44,829 nt of DNA from an uncultured Phocaeicola sp. (GCA_948579315.1 CAPAOL010000030.1:1-44829); one strand, 5' to 3'. Positions 1 through 10,021 are shown, counted from the first letter of the stretch. The notes: a model not told the origin generated them from the sequence alone. A program made the numbers and translations.

Positions 1-22
1 CACTAAAACACAAACTTGCCAC

Positions 23-1828
23 TCAAAAAATCTTCCTATATTTCCCTTGCTCTATTCGGTATAGCTTACCATCTCTGATAAAGGCTTCTATCCACTTGTT
101 TGCCGTACTTCCATTCTCACCTAAAGCCATGACTGCCGCATCATAATCCTTCTTCGTGAATGTTTCAGGCAGCATATTATAAAGGGTATTCCTTCGTGCA
201 TAAATGCCAGTTTCTTGCGAAGCGAAATTGAATCGTTTGGACTGATTTCCTAACAAATTCTGATAAATGAATACGGCATGATAAAGTAAGGTCTCGCACA
301 TATTCATGGCTATAGAATAGTCATACTCATGGCAAACCAATCGTTCTGCCCCGTCAAGTAAGGAAGAATTACGATGTACATTCTCCAAATTCCGGACAGC
401 GGTCAGCACCATCATTATACGATAAGCAATCAGCCCCATCCGTCTGACTACTCCCTGCATCTTGTTATCCACTTCGTCACAACACTCTTCATTCACACGG
501 CTGAGATATTCAATAAAGTGTTCCTGCAAATCGGAAGGAAGGGAAAAGGAATAATTTCCCTGCCGTACAAAATCTTCATGCAGATGGCAGAATTTATCTC
601 CCAACAGTTTGAACATGGCATTTTTAGATTGAGAAATATCGCTTGTGGCAAACACATTTCTTATACCTCGCTTGAAGCGAATGATATAGAAACAAAAGCG
701 ACTCATCAATCCGTTCTCCGCGTCAGGTATCAATCTTCTTACCTGTTCGGGAGTTCCAGCCAAAGCTACTGACACTCTTGGATTAGCTACTTCACAATAC
801 TCCCTATCCTTGCGACGGCTCAAACTGACCAACTCATGATGAAATGCCTTTCGCAACACATCGGAATAATTGCCATAGTCCGACTTCAATGTCTGGCTTA
901 ACGTGTCGCCCTCCGACTCAAACAACAGTCCAACTCCGTCATTATCTCCCAATATTTTCAAGAAAGAGCTTGCGCTACTATTGGCAGGAATAACAAGCAT
1001 ATGCATGGGCGGCTCGGCCGGCATAGTCATTCCACTATCTTTCTTACCTTTGATATAAGCCGCCATAGCTTCTTTATATTCCTGTTCCAATCGCTTTGAA
1101 AGTTCATGCAAATTGCGGTTAATGGGTACCACCAGTTCTCTGCATAGGGTTAATGCCCCTTTTCCCATACCTGCATCTGCCACAACAAACAGATAAAGAT
1201 TCGGATAAACAATGCGTTCATCATACACACCACAAACATTATGAAAGCATACCGACAAACACACAATAGTTCCAATCAATATCGTGTCACGGTCATCCTC
1301 CGAGATGGAATTGTTGACAACCTCATTTAGAAAAGGAGGAAGATGCTCAAACACACATTCAGGAAATGCAGGAAGTTCTTCTTCTGATTTTATCCATTTG
1401 CCCGTTTTGCCATTTTGGATATTTGGCAAAATGGATAAATGTTCCTTGCCGGACAGAGCCAATGAGATTCCAGCTTGATTTGCCAAATGGAAGAAAGAAC
1501 GGACAGTAATACCTTGTCCTTTGGATTGCAGACAATGCATATATTGTTTGTCTGTTTCTTCCCTTTGATAGGTAGGGTAAAATCTGCTGATGCGATGATA
1601 ATACTCCCGTCCGTTCTCTCCTAATCCATTAACAAGTGCAAAACCCAACTCCACCCAATCTTTATAATTGGGTGCTATATCAATGCCACGTTGTTCTATC
1701 TCCTGAACAACACTTTCTACATCGTCTTTTACCTTATTATATATAGGAGCAATATCAGGCGTATGTGTTTGCTGTATTTCAGAAGGGACATTCTCCCAAT
1801 CTTGGGCGGAAAATATTTTCTTTGACAT
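23..1828 (-). CDS. DUF3987/PriCT-2 domain protein of the mobile element
   Basis: The 601-residue product reads as a Bacteroides mobile-element replication protein. Residues about 33-120 look like a primase C-terminal (PriCT-2) helical domain. Residues about 150-500 match the DUF3987 helicase-like family, with a Walker A-like ADAGMGKG at about 217-224. I chose the ATG at 1826-1828 (MSKKIFSA) over an upstream ATG at 1897 because the longer version adds unrelated residues lying inside the preceding VirE_N gene. It still overlaps that gene by 50 nt, which suggests translational coupling. Inference: together with the VirE_N protein it initiates replication or mobilisation of the element. The exact biochemical role of DUF3987 is not established. 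Confidence 0.85.
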   Translation of the reverse strand: MSKKIFSAQDWENVPSEIQQTHTPDIAPIYNKVKDDVESVVQEIEQRGIDIAPNYKDWVELGFALVNGLGENGREYYHRISRFYPTYQREETDKQYMHCLQSKGQGITVRSFFHLANQAGISLALSGKEHLSILPNIQNGKTGKWIKSEEELPAFPECVFEHLPPFLNEVVNNSISEDDRDTILIGTIVCLSVCFHNVCGVYDERIVYPNLYLFVVADAGMGKGALTLCRELVVPINRNLHELSKRLEQEYKEAMAAYIKGKKDSGMTMPAEPPMHMLVIPANSSASSFLKILGDNDGVGLLFESEGDTLSQTLKSDYGNYSDVLRKAFHHELVSLSRRKDREYCEVANPRVSVALAGTPEQVRRLIPDAENGLMSRFCFYIIRFKRGIRNVFATSDISQSKNAMFKLLGDKFCHLHEDFVRQGNYSFSLPSDLQEHFIEYLSRVNEECCDEVDNKMQGVVRRMGLIAYRIMMVLTAVRNLENVHRNSSLLDGAERLVCHEYDYSIAMNMCETLLYHAVFIYQNLLGNQSKRFNFASQETGIYARRNTLYNMLPETFTKKDYDAAVMALGENGSTANKWIEAFIRDGKLYRIEQGKYRKIF

Positions 1829-2378
1829 TATCTTTGTATTTAGGGTTAATATATGCTTGTGGGTCGTATGGTAGGAAGCAAGAACGAGCCACATCACTGC
1901 CGGACATATCCACTGATGGCAAACCTGTCGCTTTGATACAGTTGGCGACGGCCTTGAAGTACCGGGAATGTTCCCAGCCTTTCAGGTCAACAGGTATTAC
2001 CCACTTCAATCCTTTACCGGATGGGCTGACAAATAACAGTTCCGTATCGAAATACTCATGATTGAGTAATTGCTGTTTTAGCTCCACGATATTCTCCACA
2101 TGGTCGAAATCCAAACACATCAATCCTGAGTGCATAATCAGTTCCTTTTCATTCCGTTTGCGGAATAATCCCGAAAAAGTACAATAGTCGAAATGGGTGG
2201 CTTTGTATCTTTTGGATTCGGGAGAAGATAGCATCAAACGCAGGGCTTCGGTTTGTGGTTGCGCATAATGCCCGATGACATAGCGATACACATCCACAAT
2301 GCCTACCGCCCTTATCGGTTCGATGTTTTGAATGGGCTTGCGAAAGAACGAAAAGCAATAATCTGTCGTTCCTATCAT
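1779..2378 (-). CDS. VirE_N (BT4734-like) primase-polymerase-type protein
   Basis: A 199-residue protein of the VirE N-terminal/BT4734 family, related to archaeo-eukaryotic primase folds. Visible motifs are LDFDHV at about 89-94 (acidic D90/D92 pair), SPSGKGLK at about 118-125 and SGSDVARSCFLP at about 159-170, spaced as in primase-polymerase-like proteins. In many Bacteroides elements this domain is fused to or sits directly before a DUF3987 domain, as here. Its ATG overlaps the stop of the upstream HTH gene by 4 nt (ATGA), so the three genes form one operon read HTH, VirE_N, DUF3987. Activity as a primase is inferred from motifs only. Confidence 0.85.
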   Translation of the reverse strand: MIGTTDYCFSFFRKPIQNIEPIRAVGIVDVYRYVIGHYAQPQTEALRLMLSSPESKRYKATHFDYCTFSGLFRKRNEKELIMHSGLMCLDFDHVENIVELKQQLLNHEYFDTELLFVSPSGKGLKWVIPVDLKGWEHSRYFKAVANCIKATGLPSVDMSGSDVARSCFLPYDPQAYINPKYKDNVKENIFRPRLGECPF

Positions 2379-2728
2379 CTGATAATCTTTTTAGATTCGA
2401 CAAATCGTCTGGCTTCTTCCATTAAGTCATCTTGGGTTTTGTGCGATTTGTTCTTCAACCAATCGTCAATCTCCGATTGCAAGAAAGCCAAAGCCTTATT
2501 TATTTTATGTACGGGAATCTGTTTGGTAGATACCCATCCATAAACTGTTTGTTTGGCCGGATGTGATGGCAGATAAGCACAAAGCTCGTCTATATCCATC
2601 CACTTGGGTGAATTACTTGCCTGCTTATGCTGCAAGGCATTTACTTTGGATTGCAGTACTTCTACGGACTCAATCAAGTAGGACAACGCATTCGGCATTT
2701 CCTCCAATGAATTTACTTTATAAGCCAT
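2375..2728 (-). CDS. Helix-turn-helix domain protein (element-encoded)
   Basis: A 117-residue protein with a predicted coiled N-terminal half (residues 1-40) and an excisionase/MerR-like helix-turn-helix at about 43-92 (WMDIDELCAYLP through EIDDWLKN). This family is a standard first gene of Bacteroides integrated elements and may regulate the replication genes or act in excision. It is first in an operon with the VirE_N and DUF3987 genes through ATGA overlaps. A -7 box (TACTTTTG on the minus strand) lies 28 nt upstream of the ATG, with 11-bp tandem repeats over the -33 region. Confidence 0.8.
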   Translation of the reverse strand: MAYKVNSLEEMPNALSYLIESVEVLQSKVNALQHKQASNSPKWMDIDELCAYLPSHPAKQTVYGWVSTKQIPVHKINKALAFLQSEIDDWLKNKSHKTQDDLMEEARRFVESKKIIR

Positions 2729-2755
2729 TTTTTCTTCGTATTAAAGTTTATGCCG

Positions 2756-2763
2756 CAAAAGTA
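2756..2763 (-). promoter_or_regulatory. Bacteroides -7 box for the HTH-VirE_N-DUF3987 operon
   Basis: Minus strand reads TACTTTTG, an exact TAnnTTTG match, with TTTA 19 nt upstream in place of the -33 TTTG. Confidence 0.55.
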
Positions 2764-2774
2764 TAGGGATGCTT

Positions 2775-2826
2775 ATAGGTGCTAAATAGGTGCTTGACCA
2801 CCACCAATCAACCGCTCATTTAGCAC
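2775..2826. repeat. 11-bp tandem repeat and 9-bp inverted repeat upstream of the element operon
   Basis: ATAGGTGCT occurs at 2775-2783 and 2786-2794, exactly 11 bp apart. GTGCTAAAT (2779-2787) is repeated inverted as ATTTAGCAC at 2818-2826. They straddle the predicted -33 region, the expected position for an operator bound by an element-encoded HTH protein. Binding is inferred. Confidence 0.4.
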
Positions 2827-2940
2827 TGACAGATTTAAGTTTCATTAATACGAGAATTTATTGAAAAACATAATAAAAGGGGAATAAACTATTATTGGGA
2901 CTAACACATTCCTCACCGAAAGTCTCAATGCTACAAAACA

Positions 2941-2970
2941 CCCCTCAAAAAGCCGATGCTTCATGAGGGG
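2941..2970 (-). terminator. Hairpin downstream of the integrase gene
   Basis: CCCCTCA (2941-2947) pairs with TGAGGGG (2964-2970). On the minus strand the stem is followed by a short T-rich tract, about 75 nt after the integrase stop. The rest of the 314-base gap between integrase and HTH genes shows only the promoter and repeats listed separately. Confidence 0.5.
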
Positions 2971-3042
2971 CAAATGGTGGTAAGTATATGATTGGTATTA
3001 CATAAGTCGTTGGTGCTCAATGGTGGATATAACCACTACAAC

Positions 3043-4305
3043 CTATAAAGCCAAATTTTCTATATGTAGTGTATTGGCGGCTTTCTCTTTTTGTTCATTT
3101 ACGAGATGCGTATAAATCTGCGTGGTTTTGACGTTTGTATGTCCCATCAAAGACTTGATGGTGTATATGTCAACGCCATTTTCCAGCAATAACGAAGCGT
3201 AGCTATGGCGTCCGCAATGGAAGGTAATGTGCTTCTTGATACCGGATGCTTCTATCCAGACTTTCAACGGGCGAGAAATCCAAGAAGCATCAGTCAATCC
3301 TTCAAAAACAAGTGTTTCATCATCGTCTGGACGTATACCGCATAATTGAAGTGCTTGTTGGATGACAGGCTTGTAATCAGGTCTTTTCGTTTTTTGCTGA
3401 ATCACGACAGCTTGCCATGTGCCCTTACTTGTTTGCTGAATTTGTTTCCATTTCAAAGTTTGAATATCACTATGCCGTAATCCAGTGAGAATAGAGAACA
3501 AGAACGCACGTTTCAAAACATCATCCTTGCAAGGAGTATCAACCAACATCTGTACTTCATTCATAGTAAGCGCAACACGAGGTTTCTCAATGTTTGTTAT
3601 TCCCTTTACTTTCGCACTTATATCAACGGTCAGATATTCATCAATGAATGCCTGTTTCAATCCTGCTTTGAGTATAGAGAAATAAGTCGATGCCGTGTTT
3701 TGTGAGATAGTACCTTTCTTATTTCCTCCCATTGGAGCACGGAGAAGGAACATCTTAATATCTTCAAGCAGTTTAACGGAAATCGCCTTGAATAGAATTG
3801 GCTGCCCTTGCGAATACATTTTCAATAATTCGCCTACACGCCTCCAGTTGACTATAATCGAATCGGAACTATTGGGATGACGTGTGCTTATAATACCATT
3901 GAAATACTTGATAAAATCCTGTTCGCTCCGCTCATTCTGTGCAGCTATTTCGTTTTCCTTATCAGTGTAAAGGATGGCACTATCATATTCATGCTGTCGT
4001 AACTTCCGCACATTGTCAGCATAAATACAAGCTTCTTGGTCTATCGTTGAACGACATTGGATAATTCCATTCAAATCGCGCTTAGGCTTATAGTTGAATG
4101 TCCCATCCGGCAAGATGCGTGCAATGGACGATTTGTCCCAAATGGGTGTAGATATAGTCCGGTTAATGGATTCTACCACACGGCTTGCACGTTTAGAACC
4201 TCGCTTATAAACTGGATATGATTCTATAATCAGATACCACTCTTCTTTATAATTCGACCTTCTGAGTTTGACGGTCACTTTGGTATTAGGTAATGCTTTC
4301 TTCAT
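3043..4305 (-). CDS. Tyrosine-type site-specific integrase
   Basis: A 420-residue tyrosine recombinase that inserts and, with a helper, excises the element. An Arm-binding-like N-terminal region (about 1-115) is followed by a SAM-like core-binding domain (about 125-230) and a catalytic domain. The catalytic set is complete: R277 in TGLRHSD, K305 in QQKTKR, H363 and R366 in HCGRHS, H389 in LMGHTN and the nucleophile Y398 in IYTHL. The length fits Bacteroides ICE/IME integrases. Its ATG overlaps the TGA of the upstream zinc-finger/HTH gene by 4 nt, indicating co-expression. Its position at the edge of the element next to dnaK fits an int-proximal attachment site. Confidence 0.95.
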   Translation of the reverse strand: MKKALPNTKVTVKLRRSNYKEEWYLIIESYPVYKRGSKRASRVVESINRTISTPIWDKSSIARILPDGTFNYKPKRDLNGIIQCRSTIDQEACIYADNVRKLRQHEYDSAILYTDKENEIAAQNERSEQDFIKYFNGIISTRHPNSSDSIIVNWRRVGELLKMYSQGQPILFKAISVKLLEDIKMFLLRAPMGGNKKGTISQNTASTYFSILKAGLKQAFIDEYLTVDISAKVKGITNIEKPRVALTMNEVQMLVDTPCKDDVLKRAFLFSILTGLRHSDIQTLKWKQIQQTSKGTWQAVVIQQKTKRPDYKPVIQQALQLCGIRPDDDETLVFEGLTDASWISRPLKVWIEASGIKKHITFHCGRHSYASLLLENGVDIYTIKSLMGHTNVKTTQIYTHLVNEQKEKAANTLHIENLAL

Positions 4306-4865
4306 TCTACTTCTGACTTATATAGATTATCAATTTCTTGCTTGGGTACATACACATAGTTTCCTATTTGTCTTGAGGGAATAGAGTATTTTCTAACATG
4401 TGCCCATACTGAACTGTCATTAATATGGTACTTCTCACAAATCTCAGTAATGGTATAGCAATCCTCCGGCTCTAAGCTGTATATTTTAGGAGCAGGCTTT
4501 TCTTTCTCCGCAATACTTTCCGATCTGTTTAGAAAAAGCCGTTCCATTTCAGAGCGTTTGATACGTGTGAGCCTTGTACCCATATTGATAGTTGGAATAC
4601 GTCCCAATTTAATCAGGCGATACAGAGTGCTACGTTCCACCCCGAACATAGCGACGGCTTCCTTTACAGAAATGTACTCTCTGATGTCTGATACTTGTTT
4701 AGCAATGGCTTCTAACTTCGCGTTTCTATCCTTTGCATCCTTTTTGCGTTTCCAAGCCACTTTACCACATTTAGGGGAACAATAGAGACTATCAAGTGTT
4801 TTTGCGACAAACACTTTGCCGCAGACTTTGCACTTCCTTTTGATTTCAAATCCGATTGTTGGCAT
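4302..4865 (-). CDS. Zinc-finger and double helix-turn-helix protein, excisionase-like
   Basis: A 187-residue protein. An N-terminal four-cysteine zinc ribbon uses C12/C15 (CKVC) and C29/C33 (CSPKC). Two excisionase-type helix-turn-helix units follow at about 64-112 (YISVKEAVAMF) and 137-183 (CYTITEICEKY). Proteins of this build commonly sit directly before tyrosine integrases in Bacteroides elements and probably act in excision or int regulation. Stop and integrase start overlap as ATGA. Upstream (4866-4956) lie short direct repeats that could be arm-type binding sites. Function is inferred from domain type and location. Confidence 0.8.
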   Translation of the reverse strand: MPTIGFEIKRKCKVCGKVFVAKTLDSLYCSPKCGKVAWKRKKDAKDRNAKLEAIAKQVSDIREYISVKEAVAMFGVERSTLYRLIKLGRIPTINMGTRLTRIKRSEMERLFLNRSESIAEKEKPAPKIYSLEPEDCYTITEICEKYHINDSSVWAHVRKYSIPSRQIGNYVYVPKQEIDNLYKSEVE

Positions 4866-4956
4866 ATTATCTACTTTTAAGTATGTATTAGTATAGATAA
4901 GTAGAATTTAGTTCCACATTATCTACTTTTTTGTCTTGTCGCAAACATGTCGCAAA
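4866..4956. repeat. Short direct repeats at the element/dnaK boundary, candidate attachment-site region
   Basis: ATTATCTACTTTT occurs at 4866-4878 and 4918-4930. TGTCGCAAA occurs at 4937-4945 and 4948-4956, 11 bp apart. The sites lie between the excisionase-like gene and the dnaK terminator, where integrase core and arm sites would be expected. The other end of the element is outside the window, so no att duplication can be verified. Confidence 0.35.
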
Positions 4957-5012
4957 TAAGAGATAAAAAAGCCCATAGAAAACGAATAGCAACCATGAAC
5001 CCCATAAACGCA

Positions 5013-5045
5013 AAAAGCGTGCAACTCATTGAGCTGCACGCTTTT
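5013..5045 (-). terminator. dnaK rho-independent terminator
   Basis: A stem of about 14 bp pairs 5013-5027 with 5031-5045, with one mismatch and a 3-nt loop. It lies 34 nt after the dnaK stop. The arms start and end with A/T runs, so it could work in both directions and would insulate dnaK from the mobile element. Confidence 0.8.
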
Positions 5046-5078
5046 GCTTATTGCTTGTTATCTGTTTCCTTATCGGAA

Positions 5079-6992
5079 TCATTTGACTTCTTCAAAGTCA
5101 GCATCCTGAACATTATCTCCGTGCTTGCTAGTATCTTGCTGACCAGCACCACCGTTCATATCAGGACCAGCCTGTGCGCCACCTTGCGCACCGCTCTGTG
5201 CATACATTTCAGCACTTGCAGCCTGGAAGGCAGTATTGATTTCTGCCATAGCAGTATCGATAGCAGCCAAATCCTGTGCCCTATGAGCATCTTTCAATTT
5301 CTGCAAAGCAGCTTCAATCGGAGCTTTCTTATCAGCAGGCAGTTTATCGCCTAATTCCTTCAACTGATTTTCAGTCTGGAAGATTACGCTGTCAGCCTGG
5401 TTCAGCTTATCAATCTTTTCACGTTCTTTCTTGTCCGCTTCAGCATTAGCTTCAGCCTCAGCTTTCATCTTTTCGATTTCTTCCTTGCTCAAACCGCTGG
5501 AAGCTTCGATACGGATAGCTTGTTCCTTACCGGTAGCCTTATCTTTTGCAGATACTTTCAAGATACCGTTAGCGTCAATATCGAATGTAACCTCAATCTG
5601 AGGAACACCACGACGAGCCGGAGCAATACCTGTCAAGTTGAACTGACCGATTGATTTGTTCTGTGCAGCCATCGGACGTTCGCCCTGCAATACATGAATA
5701 GTAACTTCCGTCTGGTTATCGGCAGCAGTAGAGAATGTTTCACTCTTACGAGCCGGAATCGTAGTGTTAGCGTCAATCAACTTAGTCATTACACCACCCA
5801 GTGTTTCAATACCCATTGACAACGGAGTAACATCCAACAATACTACACCTTTGATTTCATCTGTCAAAACAGCACCCTGTACAGCAGCACCAATAGCTAC
5901 CACTTCATCCGGATTCACACCTTTAGAAGGAGCTTTACCAAAGAAATCTTCTACTAATTTCTGTACAGCTGGGATACGTGAAGAACCACCTACAAGGATT
6001 ACTTCGTCAATATCAGCGTTGTTCAAGCCAGCGTCACTCATTGCTTTCTTACAAGGTTCAAGACAAGCCTGAATCAAACTATGAGCTAAAGATTCAAATT
6101 TAGCACGAGTCAAAGTCTTCACCAAGTGCTTAGGCACACCACCTACCGGCATGATATACGGCAAGTTGATTTCTGTACTTGTAGAAGAAGAAAGTTCAAT
6201 CTTAGCTTTTTCAGCAGCTTCTTTCAGACGTTGCAAAGCCATCGGATCCTGAGTCAAGTCAGCACCTTCATCATTCTTGAATTCCTCTACCAACCAGTTG
6301 ATGATTACTTGGTCGAAGTCATCACCACCAAGGTGAGTATCACCGTTTGTAGACAGTACTTCGAATACACCGCCACCGAATTCGAGGATAGAGATATCGA
6401 ATGTACCACCACCAAGGTCGAATACAGCAATCTTCATATCCTTGTGAGCCTTATCCAGACCGTAAGCAAGAGCTGCGGCTGTCGGTTCGTTTACAATACG
6501 TTTTACTTCCAAACCAGCAATCTGTCCAGCTTCTTTTGTAGCCTGACGTTGAGAGTCAGAGAAATAAGCAGGCACAGTGATAACAGCTTCTGTTACTTCC
6601 TGTCCGAGATAATCTTCAGCAGTTTTCTTCATTTTCTGAAGAATCATTGCAGAGATTTCCTGCGGAGTATACAGACGTCCGTCGATGTCAACACGCGGAG
6701 TGTTATTATCACCTTTCACTACTTTATAAGGAACACGAGTCACTTCTTTTTGTACCTGATCCCAAGTTTCACCCATGAAACGTTTGATAGAGAAGATTGT
6801 ACGTGTAGGGTTCGTAATAGCCTGACGTTTTGCAGGATCACCCACTTTACGTTCGCCACCATCAACAAAAGCGACAACAGAAGGAGTTGTACGCTTACCT
6901 TCACTGTTTGCAATTACTACCGGTTCGTTACCTTCAAATACAGAAACACAAGAGTTTGTTGTTCCTAAGTCAATACCAATAATTTTTCCCAT
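5079..6992 (-). CDS. dnaK: Chaperone protein DnaK (Hsp70)
   Basis: A full-length 637-residue Hsp70, the ATP-driven cytoplasmic chaperone that works with DnaJ and GrpE. The nucleotide-binding domain starts GIDLGTTNSCV (residues 4-14) and contains the phosphate-binding DLGGGTFDISILE and VGGSSRIP signatures. The substrate-binding domain includes the linker VVLLDVTPLSMG. The C-terminus is a low-complexity Gly/Gln/Ala tail ending EEVK, close to the usual EEVD/EEVK. dnaJ and grpE are not adjacent. The 3' side carries a strong terminator beyond which a mobile element is integrated. No CAAAnnTA-type promoter is evident upstream, so its promoter may follow a different consensus. Confidence 0.98.
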   Translation of the reverse strand: MGKIIGIDLGTTNSCVSVFEGNEPVVIANSEGKRTTPSVVAFVDGGERKVGDPAKRQAITNPTRTIFSIKRFMGETWDQVQKEVTRVPYKVVKGDNNTPRVDIDGRLYTPQEISAMILQKMKKTAEDYLGQEVTEAVITVPAYFSDSQRQATKEAGQIAGLEVKRIVNEPTAAALAYGLDKAHKDMKIAVFDLGGGTFDISILEFGGGVFEVLSTNGDTHLGGDDFDQVIINWLVEEFKNDEGADLTQDPMALQRLKEAAEKAKIELSSSTSTEINLPYIMPVGGVPKHLVKTLTRAKFESLAHSLIQACLEPCKKAMSDAGLNNADIDEVILVGGSSRIPAVQKLVEDFFGKAPSKGVNPDEVVAIGAAVQGAVLTDEIKGVVLLDVTPLSMGIETLGGVMTKLIDANTTIPARKSETFSTAADNQTEVTIHVLQGERPMAAQNKSIGQFNLTGIAPARRGVPQIEVTFDIDANGILKVSAKDKATGKEQAIRIEASSGLSKEEIEKMKAEAEANAEADKKEREKIDKLNQADSVIFQTENQLKELGDKLPADKKAPIEAALQKLKDAHRAQDLAAIDTAMAEINTAFQAASAEMYAQSGAQGGAQAGPDMNGGAGQQDTSKHGDNVQDADFEEVK

Positions 6993-7257
6993 GATCGTTA
7001 TTTTTTTATTATTATTTATTCAATGATTTCTTTTGTCCGGTTGTTTCTCTGCTCTTATCAGGGAGCTTCGCCGCGAACGGACGCTTATTAAAAAGCAAAC
7101 CGTGTGCCAAAAGGAAATTATACGAATGCATGACATAATATCTGCCAAAAAGACAGTTTTAATAAATAAACACTGCTGACATAGTCATATCCAAAGCCAA
7201 TCAGCAACTGGTTCTTTAAACAAATGCAGGCGACTCTGGTTCGATGAAGAGAAAAAA
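6993..7257. other. Intergenic region upstream of dnaK
   Basis: About 265 bases between dnaK and the META-gene terminator. It contains an AT-rich tract next to the dnaK start and a GC-richer stretch around 7036-7081 that could form a weak 5' UTR hairpin (CTC/GAG arms). I see no CIRCE element, no exact TAnnTTTG box on the minus strand and no gene. Confidence 0.4.
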
Positions 7258-7292
7258 ATATGCCTGTATCGTCAAGTGCGACACAGGCATAT
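7258..7292 (-). terminator. Terminator of the META-domain gene
   Basis: Perfect 10-bp inverted repeat ATATGCCTGT (7258-7267) / ACAGGCATAT (7283-7292). On the minus strand it is followed directly by a T run (7252-7258). It lies 26 nt after the gene's stop. Confidence 0.8.
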
Positions 7293-7317
7293 CCTTTTTA
7301 TATATAACTCTTATCTA

Positions 7318-8106
7318 TTACTTTTCCAGCACGATGACCAATGCACCGTTTGCATCATACAAACCAATGCCACCACCGGACAACACATCGAATGATTTCA
7401 CTTCATTGATAGCTTTCAGCACCTTACCTTCTGTTTCCATGTCAGGACAAGCCATCATTGTGCTTGCTACTCCCGGGAAAGAAATAGATTTGGCATTACT
7501 TGTACTAGTTTCAAAACCACCATTTATCAAATTACATCCTGCATTGCCATGAATGGTCTTCTTCTTCACATCAAAAGCAATGAAAGGTTGTTTCTCCATA
7601 CCGGAAGGAATTGCCTCACCATTCACTTCTTTAATTTTCCATTCTCCATTCAATACCGAAAGTTTCACATCAGCCTCCTTTTTTTGTAGAACAACAACCG
7701 GACGGTTGGACGAATTGCAAAGATACATCTTATCTTTACCTGCCTTCTTATATCCTTTTACTTGCGCAAAAGCATTTAATACATTATTTTCAGTAGTCAT
7801 ATCCGGACACATCATTCGGGTACTAGCCATCCCTGAAAGTTCAAGGCTTCCCGGCTTCGCATTTACATCGAAACTGCCCATCATACGATTACATCCGCTA
7901 TTGCCGGACACACGACCGGTCGCTGTATCAAAAGCGATAAAAGGAAGGGATCTACTTTCGCCCGGAGTGATTTTCGAGCCATTAACTTCTATGATATTCC
8001 ATTCACCATTGATAGATGACAGGGGAATTGTCTTCTCTACCGAACGGCACGAAGACATTGCAAGTGCTACACCAGTAATGCAAATTGAAACAAATACTTT
8101 CTTCAT
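7318..8106 (-). CDS. Lipoprotein with two META (HslJ-like) domains
   Basis: A 262-residue secreted lipoprotein. Residues 1-20 form a signal peptide ending in a lipobox-like AMSSC with C20 as lipidation site. Two tandem META domains follow (about 30-140 and 150-262), sharing the pattern NGEW-I-EVNG, PFIAFD, GNxGCN and MxCPDM. META domains occur in HslJ-type heat-shock/novobiocin-resistance lipoproteins, but the molecular role is unknown. Inference: an envelope-stress lipoprotein. A terminator follows, and a -7 box (TATCTTTG on minus) lies upstream at 8138-8145, so it is likely monocistronic. Confidence 0.9.
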   Translation of the reverse strand: MKKVFVSICITGVALAMSSCRSVEKTIPLSSINGEWNIIEVNGSKITPGESRSLPFIAFDTATGRVSGNSGCNRMMGSFDVNAKPGSLELSGMASTRMMCPDMTTENNVLNAFAQVKGYKKAGKDKMYLCNSSNRPVVVLQKKEADVKLSVLNGEWKIKEVNGEAIPSGMEKQPFIAFDVKKKTIHGNAGCNLINGGFETSTSNAKSISFPGVASTMMACPDMETEGKVLKAINEVKSFDVLSGGGIGLYDANGALVIVLEK

Positions 8107-8137
8107 ATTATTATAACGTTTAAGTTAAAATCGGGGG

Positions 8138-8145
8138 CAAAGATA
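8138..8145 (-). promoter_or_regulatory. -7 box for the META lipoprotein gene
   Basis: Minus strand TATCTTTG matches TAnnTTTG 32 nt upstream of the ATG. The -33 element is weak. Confidence 0.45.
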
Positions 8146-8289
8146 TCAAAAAGATTGGAAAATAACATCCAATACAGCATAAAATATATACATTTGCCAA
8201 TAAATATACAACAAACGAACAATTTACATAGTTCACTTAAAGTAAACAAAAAGGAGTAGCTACGCAATGATTATCTGAAAATAATCACG

Positions 8290-8297
8290 TATATTTG
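8290..8297 (+). promoter_or_regulatory. -7 box for the carboxynorspermidine dehydrogenase-bcp-recA operon
   Basis: TATATTTG, an exact TAnnTTTG match 51 nt before the ATG, followed by an AT-rich leader. The -33 element is degenerate. Confidence 0.55.
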
Positions 8298-8347
8298 CAA
8301 AGCTAACAATTCTAATATTCTTAATATTTTAATTCGCAATTAACGAA

Positions 8348-9541
<1,194 letters not shown>

Positions 9542-9565
9542 GAGTACACCTATTCATTAAAAGTT

Positions 9566-10021
9566 ATGATAAACGTAGGAGATAAAGCACCGGAAATTCT
9601 GGGTATCAATGAGAAAGGCGAAGAAATCCGTTTAAGTGCTTATAAAGGAAAAAAGATTGTGTTGTACTTCTATCCGAAAGACAATACATCAGGTTGCACC
9701 GCACAAGCATGTAACCTGCGCGACAACTATTCCGAACTACGTAAAGCCGGCTATGAAGTAATCGGTGTCAGCGTAGACAATGAAAAGTCGCACCAAAAAT
9801 TCATCGAAAAGAACAATCTTCCTTTCACTCTGATTGCTGACACTGACAAAAAGTTAGTAGAAGAATTTGGAGTATGGGGAGAAAAGAAACTGTACGGACG
9901 TGCTTACATGGGTACTTTCCGCACTACTTTCCTGATTAATGAAGAGGGAATCGTAGAACGGATTATCACTCCCAAAGAAGTGAAAACCAAAGAACATGCC
10001 TCACAGATTTTAAACCAATAA
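9566..10021 (+). CDS. bcp: Thioredoxin-dependent thiol peroxidase (Bcp/PrxQ)
   Basis: A 151-residue peroxiredoxin of the BCP/PrxQ class that reduces hydrogen peroxide and organic peroxides with thioredoxin as electron donor. The peroxidatic motif SGCTAQAC gives C44 (peroxidatic) and C49 (resolving), the CxxxxC arrangement of PrxQ. FYPKDNTSGCT precedes it as usual. Length is typical for the family. It sits between a polyamine enzyme and recA with gaps of 24 and 19 nt, so the three are probably co-transcribed, linking peroxide defence with DNA repair. Confidence 0.96.
   Translation: MINVGDKAPEILGINEKGEEIRLSAYKGKKIVLYFYPKDNTSGCTAQACNLRDNYSELRKAGYEVIGVSVDNEKSHQKFIEKNNLPFTLIADTDKKLVEEFGVWGEKKLYGRAYMGTFRTTFLINEEGIVERIITPKEVKTKEHASQILNQ

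Noticed and set aside
6126..6968. 280-codon plus-strand frame inside dnaK
   Set aside because: It is the antisense shadow of the conserved dnaK coding sequence and has no recognisable domain.
7201..7260. tRNA-like TGGTTCGATG phrase upstream of the META-gene terminator
   Set aside because: No acceptor, D or anticodon stems can be formed around it.
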